From the NCBI RefSeq assembly GCF_050262165.1, contig NZ_CP189844.1: 64,000 nucleotides of DNA, one strand, 5' to 3'. Positions 52,119 through 61,795 of the stretch are shown here, piece by piece. Position 1 is the first letter of the stretch. The number at the start of each line of letters is the position of its first letter. The position numbers and the translations under genes are program-made. The DNA is from Parvimonas sp015257355 (GTDB taxonomy: Bacteria > Bacillota > Clostridia > Tissierellales > Peptoniphilaceae). The notes below the pieces were generated by a model. The model made no database searches. It saw only the letters and a list, made by a program, of their open reading frames with translations, and was not told the origin of the DNA.

Positions 52119-54188
52119 ATGAAATCATATTCTACAGAAAAGATTAGAAAAATCTTGCGTTAGTTGGTCACAGTGCTAGTGGTAAAACTTCAGTTTGTGA
52201 GGCTTTACTTTATAAAACAGGTAACTTGAAAAGACTAGGTAAGGTTGAGGACGGAAATACCGTAACTGATTTTGATAAAGAAGAAATTTCAAGAGGAGTT
52301 TCTATTTCAACTGCTGTTGCACCAGTTGAATGGAGAGACTTTAAGATAAATTTAATTGACACTCCGGGATATTTTGATTTTAGTGGAGAAGTTTATAGTT
52401 CTCTTAGAGCATCAGAAGCAGCTCTTGTTGTTATTGATGCACAAAATGGCATTGAAGTTGGGGCTGAAAAAGTCTTAAAATATACTGAAAGTATTGAATT
52501 GCCAAGAATTATCTTTGTAAATAAAATGGATAAAGAAAATGTTAACTTCGCAAAAGTAGTTAGTGACTTGCATATTGCTTTTGGTAAAAAAGTTATTCCA
52601 TTTACACTTGCACTTGGGGAAGGAGAAAATTTCAAAGGTGTTATTGACGTTTTTTAAATAAAAAAAAAAAGCTTATGAATATGATGGATTTGAAAGAAAA
52701 GAAGTAGAAATTCCTGAAATAAGAGTTGAAGAAGTAAATCACGTTTATGATACAATTGTGGAAGTTGTTGCTGAAACGGATGATGAACTTATGGAAAAAT
52801 TCTTTGATGGTGAAGAATTTAGTCATGAAGAATTTATGAAGGGTGTAACAAGCGCATTATTAAATGGTTCTGCAGTACCTCTAATTTGTGGATCAGCTAC
52901 AACAGGTGCTGGAATTGATATGTTACTTGATGTTATTACTGACTATATGCCTGCTCCAAATGATGAAAGAGCAAAAAGAGGCTTTAGAAATGAAGATGAA
53001 AATGTAAGAAAGATAGATGTAAATGAACCTTTCTCAGCAGTTGTTTTTAAAACTATTGTTGACCCATTCGTTGGAAGAATTTCAATTTTTAAAGTAATGA
53101 GTGGAAAAATAACTAAAGATACAGAAATCTTTAATTCAACTAAAGATGAAGGTGATAAGGCTGCTGGACTTTTCTTCTTAAGAGGAAAAACTCAAGTAGA
53201 AACATCGGAAATAAATGCAGGGGATATTGGTGCAGTTTCAAAACTTAATATTACTGAAACAGGAGATACACTTTGTGATAAACAAAATAAAACTCTTTAT
53301 AAGAAGATTAAGTATCCAAAACCAAATCTATACTTTGCTATTGAACCAAAATCTAAAAATGATGAAGATAAGATATCACAAGCTCTTCATAAATTACATG
53401 AAGAAGATCCAAGCTTTGTATCTGAAAGAAATATAGAAACTAAACAACATTTAATAGGTGGACAAGGAAATGTTCAACTTCAAATTGTTTTAGATAAACT
53501 TAAAAATGCTTATGGCGTAGAAACTAATATTATTCCTTTAAGAATTGCTTATAGAGAAACTATTAAAGGAAAATCAGATGTTCAAGGAAAACATAAAAAA
53601 CAATCTGGTGGTGCAGGTCAATATGGAGATGTATTTATGAGATTTGAACCTACTACTGAAGAATTTGAATTCGCTGAAGAAGTATTTGGTGGAGCTGTTC
53701 CTAGAAACTACTTCCCAGCAGTAGAAAAAGGTATTAGAGATTGTCTTGAAAAGGGAATTTTAGCAGGATATCCTGTTGTAAATGTAAAGGCTACTCTTTA
53801 TGACGGTTCATATCACCCAGTTGACTCAAATGAAATGGCATTTAAAATTGCTGCTTCATTAGCATTTAAGAAAGGTATGGAACAAGCACATTCTGTTTTA
53901 CTTGAACCAATAATGAAAATTGAAGTAAGAATTCCTGAAAGCTACATGGGAGATGTAATGGGAGACTTAAATAAGAGAAGAGGAAAAGTTTTAGGTATGG
54001 AAATGCTAGAAGATGGAACTCAACTTGTTATTGGAGAAGCTCCACATTCAGAACTTTTTGAATATGCTATAGATTTAAGATCAATGACTCAAGCAAGAGG
54101 AGACTTCACTATGGAATTTGATAGATATGAAGAAGTTCCAGCAAATATAGCTGAAAAGATTATTGAAGAGTCAAAAGTAGAAAAATAG
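52119..54188 (+). CDS. Elongation factor G paralogue (EF-G-2 type), three frame breaks
   Basis: Restored length 690 residues. The P-loop is GHSASGKTS, not the AHIDAGKTT of true EF-G or the VDAGKTT of TetM-like proteins, so it belongs to the EF-G-2 branch. DTPGYFDF and NKMDKE are the other G motifs, and domains II to V follow (GGAGQYGDVFMRFEP, GVETNIIPLRIAYRETI). Its role is unclear. Breaks: an A5 run at about 52149-52153 (six needed), and a T6 and an A11 run at 52650-52671. Confidence 0.88.
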
Positions 54189-54194
54189 ATTTTA

Positions 54195-54228
54195 CAACAC
54201 CTTGCTCATTTAGAGTAAGGTGTTTTTT
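54195..54228 (+). terminator. Terminator of the EF-G-2 gene
   Basis: ACACCTTGCTC and GAGTAAGGTGT pair with one bulge, then TTTTTT. Confidence 0.85.
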
Positions 54229-54600
54229 TATGCATCTAAAATACTATATTACATTTTTGAAATAATAATTTTTAAAAAAATTTTTTAGTTTCATAAAATA
54301 GAAATCTATTTGTTTTATATTTAACAAAGATATTTTATAAAATTTTTTACTTAAATCAAAAGAAAAATTTTAATATATTTGTAGTTTAATATTAGTGAGT
54401 ATTTATAGTAATATTACTTTATTTTTATACTTTTATAATAGTTAAAGTATTAACAATAACAAGAAATTCTTAAAAGTGATGTCATAATATGAATAATTGT
54501 AAAAAAACAACATTACACTTTTGTTAATATAAAGTGTAATGTTTTTTTAATATTTATTATATGCTAAAATAATAAAAAAAAAAAATCGAGGAGGATTTAT
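54229..54600 (+). other. Intergenic region before the surface protein gene
   Basis: No gene seen. A hairpin with a T run lies at 54510-54548, with no gene upstream of it since the previous terminator. A TGCTAAAAT extended -10 at about 54561-54569 is a likely promoter element for the next gene. The rest is AT-rich without clear structure. Confidence 0.55.
54510..54548 (+). terminator. Orphan intrinsic terminator or attenuator
   Basis: ACATTACACTT and AAGTGTAATGT form a perfect 11-base stem, then seven T. Since no gene lies between it and 54228, it may end a small RNA or attenuate the surface protein gene. Confidence 0.75.
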
Positions 54601-56669
54601 ATGAACCAAAATATTTTTAAAAAATTTCTAGTTGGTTTACTAGCATTTAATATTTTTTTACGACAACAGCATTTTCAGTTCAAGGAAATGAAAGTAAAAT
54701 TACATATGCTCAAGAAGAACAAAATTTCACTTTTATAATTCAAGACCAAAATGGTCCAATTATGACTAAAGATTTTACATTTGAAGTTGTAAATGAAAAA
54801 GGTGAGATTAAAAAAGTACAAACAAAAATGTCAATGTTAAACCTAAACCTTTCAAATGGAAACTATACAGTTAAATTAAAAGATGATGAGTATTCTATGG
54901 AAGAAATTAGTTTTACAGTTACTGATGAAGGAATTGATAATTATGAAAGTATTATTAATTTTGTACTAAAAAAGAAAGAAAATGTTGAACCTGAAGAACC
55001 TGCATTAGAAGTTCCTGTTACTTTAATGCTTACTACTCAAAAGGAAAATCACAAAGATTTTGTATTAGGCAATTATGAATTTGAAATTTTAGACAAAGAA
55101 ACAGGAAAATTAATTTCAACTGTAACTTCTGATAAATCAATGTTACAATTAAGCCTTCCTGATGGAACTTATACTGTAAAGCTTAAGGAAAATAAAGATT
55201 ACACAATGAAAGATGCTAAATTAGATGTGTATGAAGACGAAAATGCGTACACAATTAATGATAAGGAATCTGTTGAATTAGATTTAGTTAAAATTGAAGC
55301 TGAACCTGAACCTGAAAATCCTGTTACTCCAGAAGAAAAAGGTTCTAATGAAGTTTTAGTTAGAGTAGTATTTGATGGTAAGCCAAAAGCTAATTTTAAA
55401 ATTGCATTAATGGAATTTGATCCAATACCAAATATAATTCAACAAGCATCAACAAATGAAAATGGTGAAGTTAAATTTAGTGGATTTAAAAGTAATGTAA
55501 GATATCAATTAAGACTTAGAAGTGCTGATAAGACAATGACTTTTGAAACAGAAGTTTTTGAATTCACTACAAATGAAAAAGGTTTGATAACAAAGATTAA
55601 TGATAAAGAAGTAAATAGCAAGGAAGATGCAGTTGTTGAATTTAAGGGTTCTAATAAAGATTCTAATAAATTTGAAACTTTTCCTGTAGAATTTTATGCT
55701 AAATACAAAGATGGAACTCCAGCAAAAGATGTTGAATTCTCAATCAATAGATTATCCCCAAGATTATCATCATATAAAAAAGTAAAATCTGATGAAAATG
55801 GAAAGGTTGTTTTCATGCTTGAAGGTGAAGCTCCAAAAGATGGTGCGTTTGGTAGATTGTATAATATTACAATTTCTAAAATGGAAATGTTTAAACATAG
55901 ATCAGTTCCTTTTGGAATGGATTTTACTGTTGATGATAAAGGCAAAGTTACAGTTATAAGTGTTGAAAGATCAATTGATGATAAAGTAACTGATACATCA
56001 AATCCAGAAGTATTTAATATGACATTCACGCTTGAAAAAGATGATAGAACACAAATATATGATGATTTTAAAGCTATATATGAAAAAGCTGTTGATTATT
56101 TAAATAATACTAAATTTGAAGACAGTAAAGAAGCAGAAAAAGCTAAAAAAGAGCTTGAAAATGTAATTGACGCTTCAAAGCTTGAATTAGAAGATACTAT
56201 TCCAGAATATGCAACTAAGAAGATTGAAGAATTGACAACTGCTATGGAAAATCTTAAAAAGTTTGAACTAAAAGATGAAGAAGTAAAAGACAGTTGGAAA
56301 TTCATTAATGATAATTGGTATAGATATGATAAAGATGGAAATATGATTAAAGATAGTTGGTTTGAAGAAGATGGAAAATGGTACTATCTTGAATCAAATG
56401 GAACAATGTCAAAGAATGAATGGGTTTTAGTAAATGGAAACTGGTATTTTGCAAATTCATCAGGAAGAATTTCGCAAAATGAATGGGTTTTAGTAAATGG
56501 AAACTGGTATTTTGCAAATGTAAGTGGACGTATTGCTGCTAATGAATGGTTTATGGTAGATGGAAAATGGTATTATGCAGAAGGCGATGGACGTATTGCT
56601 CAAAGTAAAACACTTAAAATCAAAAATGTTAACTATACATTTGACTTAAACGGAGTATTAGTAAAATAA
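54601..56669 (+). CDS. Secreted surface protein with choline-binding-type repeats, one frame break
   Basis: Restored length 689 residues. A signal peptide (MNQNIFKKFLVGLLAFNIFF) is followed by two related prealbumin-like domains (about 35-125 and 135-230), two more beta domains (about 245-480), a helical part (YDDFKAIYEKAVDYLNN) and about six 20-residue Trp/Tyr repeats at the end (NEWVLVNGNWYFANSSGRIS). Such repeats bind choline or other wall polymers, so the protein is probably held non-covalently on the cell surface. The break is one missing T in the T run at about 54650-54660. Confidence 0.85.
56290..56620 (+). repeat. Cell-wall-binding coding repeats
   Basis: Trp/Tyr-rich units of about 20-21 residues. 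Two neighbouring units share about 40 identical bases at 56415 and 56478, a period of 63 bases. Confidence 0.85.
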
Positions 56670-56695
56670 TAAATATTAATTATAAGCTATTAACA

Positions 56696-56728
56696 AAGTG
56701 TCAATGAGAAATCATTGACACTTTTTTC
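56696..56728 (+). terminator. Terminator of the surface protein gene
   Basis: AAGTGTCAATGA and TCATTGACACTT pair around GAAA, then TTTT. Confidence 0.93.
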
Positions 56729-56729
56729 G

Positions 56730-56758
56730 TTGACATAAAATTTTATATAGGTTATAAT
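56730..56758 (+). promoter_or_regulatory. Promoter of the pseudouridine synthase gene
   Basis: TTGACA, 17 bases, TATAAT (56753-56758). Confidence 0.9.
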
Positions 56759-56800
56759 TTGTTTTAATTGATTTGAAATTTTAAATAAGAGAGAGAAAAA

Positions 56801-57757
56801 ATGAGAGATATTCAAGTAAATATAAATGATTCTGGTCAAAGAATTGATAGATTTTTAAAAAAGTATTTGAATAATGCAAGTACTTCCATGATTCAAAAAT
56901 TTTTAAGAACTAAAAAGATTAAAGTGAATAGAAAAAAAGTTGATTCAAGCTATATTTTAAATGAAAATGATGTGGTAAATATTTTTATTTATGAGGAAGA
57001 ACTTGAAAAGCTTATTGTTTCAAAAGCTAATAAGTATTCGTATTCAAAAAAACTTGATATTGTATATGAAGATGAAAATATTATCGTTATGAATAAACCG
57101 AAAAATCTTTTATCACATGCATCTTCTAAGGAAGATTATGGAAATAATTTAGTTGATTTTATGATAGGTTACTTGCTTGAAAAGGGTGTCTATAATCCAA
57201 GGGTTGAAAAAACTTTTGTTCCTGCCATAATAAATAGATTAGATAGAAATACTTCAGGGCTTGTAATTGGTGCTAAAAATTCAAAGACTTTAAGAGAGTT
57301 AAATAGGTTAAAAGAAAGCTCTATTGAAAAGTATTATAAGACAATAGTTAGTGGGAAAGTTAAGAAAAATTTTATAATAAATGAAAAACTTGAAAAAGAT
57401 GAAGAGAAAAACAAGACTACTATTTCAAAAAATGGAAAAGAGTCTATTACAGAAGTTTATGTAGAAAAAAATAATGAAGAATTTAGTCTATTAAAAATTA
57501 AGTTAATAACTGGAAGAACTCATCAAATTAGAAGTCATTTAAGTAGTAAGGGATTTTATATTATTGGAGATATTAAATATGGAGATCCTGAAATCAACAA
57601 ATTTTTTAGAACTAATTTTGATTTAAAGAGTCAATTTTTACATGCAGAAACTATAATATTTAAAAATATTGATGGAGATTTAAGTTATCTTAATAACAAA
57701 GAATTTTATGCCCCTATGGATGAAAATTATAAGAAAATAATAGGGAAAATATTTTGA
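56801..57757 (+). CDS. RluA-family 23S rRNA pseudouridine synthase (RluC-like)
   Basis: 318 residues. An N-terminal S4 RNA-binding domain (GQRIDRFLKKYLNNASTSMIQKFLR) is followed by the synthase domain with the catalytic Asp in INRLDRNTSGLVI, and TGRTHQIRSHL. The S4 domain and length suit RluC rather than RluA. It modifies ribosomal RNA uridines. Confidence 0.92.
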   Translation: MRDIQVNINDSGQRIDRFLKKYLNNASTSMIQKFLRTKKIKVNRKKVDSSYILNENDVVNIFIYEEELEKLIVSKANKYSYSKKLDIVYEDENIIVMNKPKNLLSHASSKEDYGNNLVDFMIGYLLEKGVYNPRVEKTFVPAIINRLDRNTSGLVIGAKNSKTLRELNRLKESSIEKYYKTIVSGKVKKNFIINEKLEKDEEKNKTTISKNGKESITEVYVEKNNEEFSLLKIKLITGRTHQIRSHLSSKGFYIIGDIKYGDPEINKFFRTNFDLKSQFLHAETIIFKNIDGDLSYLNNKEFYAPMDENYKKIIGKIF

Positions 57758-57821
57758 TAAAAAGTTAGATAACTTTTGTCGTGGGTATATTCTCTATATA
57801 AGAACATTATAGGAGAATATT

Positions 57822-58106
57822 ATGAACATTATAATTGATGAAAAAGCAAAAAAATTTTTAAACAGTAAAAACAATAATGTTATTACTGTTGATGTTAAAG
57901 GTTGTAGTTCCTGAAGTGGCGTAGTTTTAAAACCAATGGCTTCATTAGGTAGACCTTTAGATTTAGAAAAATACACATTAGAAAATGTAGATGGAATTGA
58001 TGTGTATGTTATGAATGGAATGAAAGCAGTAAATGATACTGTAAATGTTTCAACTATTAGTTTTCTTTTTATGGAAAATTTAGTAGTTAATGGAATAATT
58101 GTTTAA
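57822..58106 (+). CDS. HesB/IscA-like small protein with in-frame UGA (putative selenoprotein)
   Basis: 94 codons with TGA at 57912-57914 (codon 31) in the place of a key Cys: VKGCSSUSGVVLKP. Frame, RBS (AGGAG) and family-like sequence on both sides are intact. HesB-like proteins with Cys or Sec in a C-x2-U motif are known in clostridia. Just after TGA, bases 57912-57919 can pair with 57933-57944 (TGAAG/CTTCA and TGG/CCA) to form a hairpin with a 13-base loop, a possible bacterial SECIS. No Sec machinery is in the window. A plain nonsense mutation is the alternative. Confidence 0.72.
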
Positions 58107-58131
58107 AAGGCTGTTAGTTCAGCCTTTTTTG
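58103..58131 (+). terminator. Terminator between the two UGA genes
   Basis: AAAAGGCTG and CAGCCTTTT pair, then a T run. Confidence 0.88.
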
Positions 58132-58146
58132 TTAGGAGTGATTTTT

Positions 58147-58422
58147 ATTAAAGTTGTTATAAATGAAAAAGCAAAAAAACTTTTAAAAGAAAATCAAAGA
58201 GATATAATTGTTGAACTTAAGGGTTGGAGTAATTGAAATTGTTCAACTGAATTAAAACCGTCGGTTTCGATTGGTAAGCCAAAAAATACTAATGCTTTTG
58301 ATTTTTTCGAAGTTGAAAAATATAATATTTATGTAAGCAGGATGATTTCTGAAGATGCATTTGTTGAAATATCTTCTGGAAATTTTTACGGTTTGGAATA
58401 TTTAATAGCACATATTAAATAA
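58147..58422 (+). CDS. Second HesB/IscA-like paralogue with in-frame UGA
   Basis: 92 codons aligned with the gene before it (IKVVINEKAKKLLKE against MNIIIDEKAKKFLNS). TGA at 58234-58236 is at nearly the same codon (30): LKGWSNUNCSTELKP. The Cys of the first copy is Trp here, but a Cys follows two codons after TGA. The aligned first codon is ATT, eight bases after AGGAG; no ATG fits. It is either a divergent selenoprotein with an AUU start or a decaying copy. A hairpin AAACC/GGTTT lies at 58255-58267. Confidence 0.5.
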
Positions 58423-58453
58423 TTTAAAAATACTTATTTCGGGGTTTAAAAAT

Positions 58454-58903
58454 ATGTGTAATAAAATTAAAGAGTATTGGGAAAAATTTTGTTGTGAAAA
58501 TAAAATTCCTAATGATACAAAATATGAAGCATGGAGTTTCGGAAATACTAAAGAAATGGCAGATGAATTAGCGGATTTAGTTAATAAGGGAATTAAAACT
58601 GCTACAACTGGAGCTTACGAACTATATGATGAAGATGAGGAAATTCCAAAGGTTGGAGAATACAATATTATTTTAGACGGTTCAGGAGAACCTATATGTA
58701 TTACAATCACAAGAGATGTATATATTATAAATTATAATTTAATCTCATCTGATTACGCTTTTCTTGAAGGAGAGGGTGATAGAAGTTATGAGTATTGGAA
58801 AAAAGTTCACGATAAATTTTTTTCTGAAGAATATAGAAAGTCTAACAAAGAATTTAAAGAAGATGCTCCTATGGTTTGTGAATTATTTGAAAAAATTTAT
58901 TAA
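58454..58903 (+). CDS. ASCH-domain protein
   Basis: 149 residues. EAWSFGNTKEMADELADLVNKGIKTATTG and IILDGSGEPICITI are the ASCH pattern, with the C-terminal SYEYWKKVHDKFF. ASCH domains resemble PUA and are thought to bind RNA or nucleotides; some members hydrolyse acetylated cytidine. The exact role here is unknown. It lies downstream of the UGA genes without a clear promoter of its own. Confidence 0.85.
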   Translation: MCNKIKEYWEKFCCENKIPNDTKYEAWSFGNTKEMADELADLVNKGIKTATTGAYELYDEDEEIPKVGEYNIILDGSGEPICITITRDVYIINYNLISSDYAFLEGEGDRSYEYWKKVHDKFFSEEYRKSNKEFKEDAPMVCELFEKIY

Positions 58904-59025
58904 ATAAAAAATCAAAAAATATAAAGTTTTTCGTAATAAATAAATTTTTTCTGAAATATACAATTAAAATGATTTTGCCTCAATACTAAATTAATGCAAT
59001 TTTAATTATATGATAAATTTTCTAC

Positions 59026-59054
59026 TTGCAAAAAATAGCAATATGTGGTAATAT
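59026..59054 (+). promoter_or_regulatory. Promoter of glmS
   Basis: TTGCAA, 17 bases, TAATAT (59049-59054). The 40-base leader shows no glmS ribozyme. Confidence 0.7.
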
Positions 59055-59097
59055 AAGCATATGAGTAGCAATAGAATTATTATTAGGAGGAAATTTT

Positions 59098-60924
59098 ATG
59101 TGTGGAATTGTTGGATATATAGGTAGTTCAAATGCTATTGATATTATTTTAAAGGGACTTGAAACTTTAGAATATAGAGGATATGATTCTTCAGGAATAG
59201 CTTTCTTAGAGAATGATAAAATTGATGTTGTAAAGACAGTTGGAAGAATTAGTAATTTAAGAGAAAAATTAGAAAATGAATATAAAAATAAAACTTCAAA
59301 TATAGGTGTAGGACATACAAGATGGGCAACTCACGGAGTTCCATCTGATGAAAACTCTCATCCTCATTTGAGTATGAATTCAAAGTTTGTAGTAGTTCAT
59401 AATGGAATAATAGAAAATTATTTACATTTAAAAGAAGAATTATTGAACAAGAATTTTGTATTTAAGTCTGAAACTGATACAGAAGTAATTCCACAATTAT
59501 TGGAAGATTTAGATGACGGTGATTTTTTAAGTACTGTTTTTAAAATGAGAGCAAAAGTTAAAGGAAGTTATGCTTTTGGTATTTTAAGACAAGATACTAA
59601 TGAACTTATTGGAACTAGAAAGGAAAGTCCATTAATTGTTGGTATTGGAAAAGATGGATTCTATATTGCTTCTGATGTAATTGCAGTTTTAGAATACACA
59701 AGAGAAGTTATTTATCTTGAAAATGGAGATTTAATTCATTTTAAAGATGGAAAATATACTATTTACGATGTAAATAACAATTTAGTAAATAGAGAAATTA
59801 CACATATTGATTGGTCTGTTGAAGCAGCTACTAAAGACGGATATGATCATTTTATGTTAAAAGAAATATATGAACAACCAAAAGTTATAGAAACAACTTT
59901 CCTAAGAAGATTAAATGATAAAGATGAATTAATTTTAGATGGAATGGAAAGTTTATTAGAAGGAAATTTAAGTAAGTTTAATAAATGTTATATTGTTGCT
60001 TGTGGAACAGCTTATCATTCAGGACTTGTAAGTAAAGAAATTTTAGAAAAAGCTTTAAGATTTCCTGTAATAGTTGATGTTGCTTCTGAATTTAGATATT
60101 CAGAAAGAATGATAGATGATAAAACATTAGTTATTATCATTAGTCAATCTGGAGAAACAGCAGATACTTTAGCCGCTCTTAGAGAAGCAAAAACAAAAGG
60201 TGCAACAATTTTAAGCGTTACTAATGTTGTTGGTTCTTCAATTGCTAGAGAGTCTGATAATGTATTTTATACATGGGCAGGCCCAGAAATAGCTGTTGCA
60301 AGTACAAAGGGCTATACAACACAAGTTACAGCTCTTTATATGATTGCTTTAAAATTTGGCGAAATTTTAGGAACAATCTGTTCAGATGAAATTAAGAAGA
60401 TTATAGCTGGTTTTAAAGAATTGCCAAGTAAGATAGAACTTTTATTGAAAGATACAGAAGTTTATAAGAAAATTGCGTTAGAATTAAAAGATAAGACTAC
60501 TTGCTTCTATTTAGGAAGAGGTCTTGACTATTATACTGCTATGGAAAGTGCATTGAAATTAAAAGAAATTTCATATATCTATACTGAAAGCTTTGCAGCT
60601 GGAGAGTTAAAGCATGGAACAATTGCTTTAATTGAAGATGGAACACCAGTTTTTGTAATTGCTACACAAGAAAGATTATATGAAAAAATTATTTCAAATG
60701 TAAAAGAAGTTAAAGCCAGAGGAGCGAAAGTTTATGAAATAACTCAATTAGATAATAATCTTGACGTTTCTGATGAAAGAATATTAATTCCTGGTACTAT
60801 AGAAATTTTAATGCCTATAATTTCGGTTGTTGCAAGTCAACTTATCGCTTATTATGCATCATTGTCAAAGGGTAATGATGTTGATAAGCCAAGAAATTTA
60901 GCAAAATCCGTTACGGTTGAATAG
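59098..60924 (+). CDS. glmS: Glutamine-fructose-6-phosphate aminotransferase
   Basis: 608 residues. The catalytic Cys2 (MCGIVGYIG) starts the glutaminase domain; GHTRWATHG and HNGIIENY follow. The two SIS domains (SQSGETADT; STKGYTTQV) bind fructose 6-phosphate, and DKPRNLAKSVTVE ends it. It makes glucosamine 6-phosphate for the cell wall. AGGAGG precedes ATG. Confidence 0.97.
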   Translation: MCGIVGYIGSSNAIDIILKGLETLEYRGYDSSGIAFLENDKIDVVKTVGRISNLREKLENEYKNKTSNIGVGHTRWATHGVPSDENSHPHLSMNSKFVVVHNGIIENYLHLKEELLNKNFVFKSETDTEVIPQLLEDLDDGDFLSTVFKMRAKVKGSYAFGILRQDTNELIGTRKESPLIVGIGKDGFYIASDVIAVLEYTREVIYLENGDLIHFKDGKYTIYDVNNNLVNREITHIDWSVEAATKDGYDHFMLKEIYEQPKVIETTFLRRLNDKDELILDGMESLLEGNLSKFNKCYIVACGTAYHSGLVSKEILEKALRFPVIVDVASEFRYSERMIDDKTLVIIISQSGETADTLAALREAKTKGATILSVTNVVGSSIARESDNVFYTWAGPEIAVASTKGYTTQVTALYMIALKFGEILGTICSDEIKKIIAGFKELPSKIELLLKDTEVYKKIALELKDKTTCFYLGRGLDYYTAMESALKLKEISYIYTESFAAGELKHGTIALIEDGTPVFVIATQERLYEKIISNVKEVKARGAKVYEITQLDNNLDVSDERILIPGTIEILMPIISVVASQLIAYYASLSKGNDVDKPRNLAKSVTVE

Positions 60925-60927
60925 AAT

Positions 60928-60956
60928 TAAAAGGGACTAGGTTAGTCCCTTTTTTA
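60928..60956 (+). terminator. Terminator of glmS
   Basis: AAAAGGGACTA and TAGTCCCTTTT pair, then TT. Confidence 0.88.
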
Positions 60957-60979
60957 GATTATAAAGTTAGGAGAAAAAT

Positions 60980-61786
60980 ATGTATAAGTTAATAGCGCTT
61001 GATATGGATGGGACTACTTTTAACGAGGAACATGAAATATCAAACGAGGTTAAAGATAGTCTCTTTTATGCTATTAGTAAAGGTGTTAAGATAGCATTTA
61101 TTTCAGGTAGAGAGGAATTTACTGTTAAGGAGATTTTAAAAAAATTAGAGCTTGATACTTATTATGGAGCGTTAAATGGAAGTCTTATATCCACAACATA
61201 TAGTGAAGTTCCAAAATTTGTAAAAAGTTTAGAAAAAAAGTATATTTTTGATATTTTAGATATAGTTGAAAGTAATGGTTTTTCACCAATAGTATTTTTA
61301 GAGGATCTTATATTTACAAAAGATTCTAATGATGAATACGTTGAAATTATTTCAAAATTCATTAATCCTAAGATTCTTAGAGTGAAAGATATTAAAGAGT
61401 ATATAAAAAATAATAATTTAGAAGAAAAAGTATTAAAAATTGGAATTTGTCATGAGTATGATGTGTTAAGAGGATTAGAAGAAAAATTCACTGATACAAT
61501 AAAAAGTGAATATACAATTTCTTTCTCACTTCCTTTTTTTGTAGAACTAATGGCAAAAGATACTGATAAAGGTTCATGTTTAAAAGAAATTTGTAGATTA
61601 AATAATATAGATTTATCAGAAACTATCGCAATGGGTGATGGAGAGAATGATATACCAATGCTCAAAATTTGTGGTCTTTCTGTTGCGATGGGAAATGCTA
61701 TGGAAAATGTTAAGAAAAATGTTGACTATATAACAGATACTAACAAAAATGATGGAGTTGCAAAGGCTATAAGAAAATTTGTTTAG
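60980..61786 (+). CDS. HAD-superfamily Cof-type phosphatase
   Basis: 268 residues. DMDGTTFNEEHEIS carries the nucleophile Asp, FISGRE is motif II, and the C-terminal AMGDGENDIPMLKICG and SVAMGNAMENVK hold the metal. It is intact, unlike the paralogue at 42279. The substrate is unknown. The pilus-type genes follow after nine bases, so they may be read together. Confidence 0.9.
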   Translation: MYKLIALDMDGTTFNEEHEISNEVKDSLFYAISKGVKIAFISGREEFTVKEILKKLELDTYYGALNGSLISTTYSEVPKFVKSLEKKYIFDILDIVESNGFSPIVFLEDLIFTKDSNDEYVEIISKFINPKILRVKDIKEYIKNNNLEEKVLKIGICHEYDVLRGLEEKFTDTIKSEYTISFSLPFFVELMAKDTDKGSCLKEICRLNNIDLSETIAMGDGENDIPMLKICGLSVAMGNAMENVKKNVDYITDTNKNDGVAKAIRKFV

Positions 61787-61795
61787 AGGGAAGTT

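Noticed and set aside
52119..54188. Tetracycline-resistance ribosomal protection gene
   Set aside because: The P-loop GHSASGKTS and overall sequence match the EF-G-2 branch rather than TetM/TetO, which have a VDAGKTT-type loop.
58904..59097. glmS ribozyme upstream of glmS
   Set aside because: The conserved ribozyme core is not present; the leader after the promoter is only about 40 bases.
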